A stretch of 6,207 nucleotides of DNA. Origin: CAZMLC01 sp964567125. Its GTDB lineage: Bacteria > Verrucomicrobiota > Kiritimatiellia > RFP12 > UBA1067. Positions 4,495-6,207 of this stretch are shown here, piece by piece. Below the pieces are notes generated by a model, which did not search any database, had not been told where the DNA came from, and was given only the letters and a program-made list of their open reading frames with translations. The position numbers were made by a program, and so were the translations under genes. Each line of letters begins with the position of its first letter. Within the stretch, counting starts at the first letter, position 1. The stretch covers positions 1 through 6,207 of the forward strand of contig CAZMLC010000117.1 of NCBI GenBank assembly GCA_964567125.1. The letters are read 5' to 3'.

Positions 4495-6207
4495 TCAGCG
4501 CAGCAGGAGGACCGATCCCCACTGGTTATAGAGGGTGAACTGTTCATTCTGCGCTTGCGTCAGATAGGCGGCGCGAACCCAGTCGGCGCTGCGCGGAGCC
4601 GTCTCTATGCGCAGTTCATCGAGCGTTCCGGCGAAGGTCTTCGTTGCATCCGCGACCGCGGCGGCATGGCCGATGGTGAGCACCTGATTTGTCGGCAGGC
4701 TCGCGGCCAGCGCATCGGGCACGGTTGTTACCGGCAAACCGTTGCCATAGACCTGCACGCTGTTGTTGGCGTTGACTGTAACCGCATAGTGCGTCCAGAC
4801 ACCGACGGTGGGCGCGCATTGCGACGCAACATCGTTCGTGGCGATCTTCACCTTGCCGGAGATGTTGTTGAGCGCGACATAGGGCAACTCGTTGGTGCTG
4901 ACCAGGACAATGGCTTGGCTGGCCGGCGCAGCGGCCTGCTTGGACCAGAAGGAGAAACTCTGCACGCGCGCCGCGGGCGCGGTGCGCATCAGTCCCAGTT
5001 GCGTCGTCGCGTTCCAGAGCAAGCCTTGACCGGCAAAGGTATCTTCCGCCTGGGGTGCAGGCTGTCCGACCAGCACCGCGCCATTCTGCGCAGGCGAGGC
5101 ATCCGCCAGCACCAGACGGTCCGTCCCTGTAAAGTGCCATACGCCGCTAAAGCCGTCAGACCAGACGCGCGCATTGGAGGTATCAACAGGAATCGCATAC
5201 CGTTCAGCCAGATAACGCTCAACGCGCTGACGCTCCGCATCAGAAAGCACGCGATCGTAGACGAGGACTTCGGCCAGATCGCCATCCAAAGGCAGATCGA
5301 GCGCACCATCTGCGGTTCCTGCGCCGTAGTAGATCATGCTGTTATCACCAGCGCCTGCGACACCCCACGCGGCCGCAGGCACACCGTCTTGTGTGATGTT
5401 GACACCGTTCACATAAAACCGGGAGGCCACCTCATTGCAGATCAGCGTTGCTACCATGGGCGTATTGGTCTGGCAGGGAAGCACCTGCGAAACGATTCCG
5501 CTGGCACGCCGCGACACGAGACCATTCGTGATGCTGAGTCGGCTAAGACTGCCTACGCCCTGAACAATGATGCGTTCCATACTGTTCGTCGCGCGCACCG
5601 CATATACGGTAAAGACCGAATAGGCCTTGCCGATCGACGTCGCATACGTCTTCAGTCCATCAAACTGCCCCGCAGAGGCATCGAATCGTAACGCGGGCTT
5701 ACCGTTCACGGCTGAAGCCACCTTCTCTGGCATGCGATTCGTCTCGGTTTGAAGCGCGTTCATCGCAACCGTGCTGGCGGTTGCATCCGTCTGATTTTCA
5801 CATTTGGAGACGCGCTGCGCTGAACCATCCATCACATCGGCATTGACCGTATCGGCGCGCAACCATTGACGCAGCCCGACCGCAGGCACGGCATGCGCGG
5901 ACAACGCATCATACTTTAAAGCCAAATACCGCTCAACCTGCTGACGCTCCGCGACGGATAAGGCGCGGTCATACGCGATCACTTCCATCACGTCGCCCGC
6001 CCAGCCGTCGCCACTCTGACCGCTTGCGCCGATACCGAGAATATTGGGGCCCAGGTGCCCCGTGACCGTGTTGAAGATAAACCCATTCACGCTGGCCGAG
6101 GTATTGGTGCCATCGCCACGCATACCGAGTACAAAGGGAATTCCGGGGCAAGGCCGCAGATCCGGTGTGGCAATCGTCGTATACCCCCCGGGTTTGGCGG
6201 TGAAGAG
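4495..6207 (-). CDS. LamG/concanavalin A-like repeat protein, C-terminal part (start outside window)
   Basis: The frame is open to the right edge: the first in-frame ATG is at 6123, but 28 further codons upstream (beginning LFTAKPGGYT) are open and continue the fold. The true start is therefore outside, and 570 residues are visible. Numbering from Met at 6123: residues up to about 72 are the end of a first ConA-like domain. Residues about 84-310 are a second complete one, with QWLRADTV near its start, NGKPALRFD at 140-148, and a closing YDR.LS.AERQ.VERYLA motif. Residues about 320-532 are a third, more distant LamG domain starting GVWHFTG and ending DELRIETAPRSADWVRAAY, as in DUF2341/LamG surface proteins of PVC bacteria. 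No transmembrane anchor, PEP-CTERM or LPXTG signal is seen at the C-terminus (QWGSVLLLR). No catalytic residues are recognised. The likely role is carbohydrate or surface binding, inferred from fold and from the adjacent sulfatase; the missing N-terminus could hold a signal peptide and an enzymatic domain. Confidence 0.8.
   Translation of the reverse strand, partial: LFTAKPGGYTTIATPDLRPCPGIPFVLGMRGDGTNTSASVNGFIFNTVTGHLGPNILGIGASGQSGDGWAGDVMEVIAYDRALSVAERQQVERYLALKYDALSAHAVPAVGLRQWLRADTVNADVMDGSAQRVSKCENQTDATASTVAMNALQTETNRMPEKVASAVNGKPALRFDASAGQFDGLKTYATSIGKAYSVFTVYAVRATNSMERIIVQGVGSLSRLSITNGLVSRRASGIVSQVLPCQTNTPMVATLICNEVASRFYVNGVNITQDGVPAAAWGVAGAGDNSMIYYGAGTADGALDLPLDGDLAEVLVYDRVLSDAERQRVERYLAERYAIPVDTSNARVWSDGFSGVWHFTGTDRLVLADASPAQNGAVLVGQPAPQAEDTFAGQGLLWNATTQLGLMRTAPAARVQSFSFWSKQAAAPASQAIVLVSTNELPYVALNNISGKVKIATNDVASQCAPTVGVWTHYAVTVNANNSVQVYGNGLPVTTVPDALAASLPTNQVLTIGHAAAVADATKTFAGTLDELRIETAPRSADWVRAAYLTQAQNEQFTLYNQWGSVLLLR
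5197..5283 (-). repeat. Second copy of the domain-closing motif in the LamG protein
   Basis: The 29 codons here encode GDLAEVLVYDRVLSDAERQR followed by VERYLAERY. Compared with the copy at 5911-5997, 20 of 29 residues are identical without gaps. The spacing between copies is exactly 238 codons (714 bases), marking the period of the ConA-like domain. At the DNA level the longest obvious shared run is GCTGACGCTCCGC (plus-strand reading), so the duplication is old rather than recent. Confidence 0.75.
5911..5997 (-). repeat. First copy of the domain-closing motif in the LamG protein
   Basis: The 29 codons here encode GDVMEVIAYDRALSVAERQQ followed by VERYLALKY. This is the C-terminal end of the first visible ConA-like domain, whose beginning lies beyond the right edge. 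It pairs with the copy at 5197-5283. Similar AER..VE.YLA..Y closings are common at the end of LamG-type domains in Planctomycetes and Verrucomicrobia. Confidence 0.75.

Noticed and set aside
4555..5691. Plus-strand open frame of 378 codons
   Set aside because: It is the longest antisense frame, but it lies opposite a LamG protein with clear domain motifs. Its composition (Arg, His, Gly, Ile) is typical of antisense reading of GC-rich genes.
1..6207. CRISPR array, tRNA, rRNA or insertion sequence
   Set aside because: I saw no regularly spaced direct repeats, no cloverleaf-like sequence, no rRNA-like sequence, no transposase motifs and no terminal inverted repeats flanking a gene.

Overview
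The window reads as part of a chromosome from a PVC-superphylum bacterium. Kiritimatiellota, Lentisphaerota or a planctomycete/verrucomicrobial relative are the best guesses. The reasons are a hydrazine-synthase-alpha-related (HzsA-related) propeller/haem protein of the planctomycete cytochrome type, a secreted formylglycine sulfatase, and a large LamG/concanavalin A-like protein with 'AERQ.VERYLA..Y' motifs. This assignment rests on family recognition only, and no marker gene is present. Hand counts of single 60-base lines give about 43% G+C at the left end and about 63% within the sulfatase gene.

Layout: all three supported genes are on the minus strand, so transcription runs from right to left. 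From the right edge they are: (i) the C-terminal 570 residues of a LamG/ConA-like repeat protein (4495 to the right edge, start outside the window); (ii) after a 76-base gap, a 481-residue exported sulfatase (2973-4418); (iii) after a 207-base gap (206 to the annotated sulfatase stop), a three-CxxCH HzsA-related protein with a signal sequence or lipobox (226-2766). Each of the two complete genes has a good Shine-Dalgarno sequence and a sigma70-like promoter candidate in the gap upstream. They may therefore be transcribed separately rather than as one tight operon.

The left 225 bases contain no supported gene. They hold several inverted repeats, including a perfect 17-base dyad and two pairs of mutually exclusive stems. 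I could not identify a clear intrinsic terminator for any of the three genes.

How the genes might work together: the sulfatase and the LamG protein fit a cell-surface or extracellular role in binding and desulfating polysaccharides, which is typical of this superphylum. The HzsA-related protein is predicted to be exported and to carry covalently bound haems, but its reaction in organisms that are not anammox bacteria is not known to me. No HzsB/HzsC-like gene, sulfatase-maturing enzyme or glycoside hydrolase is visible here. A functional link among the three is inference from adjacency only.
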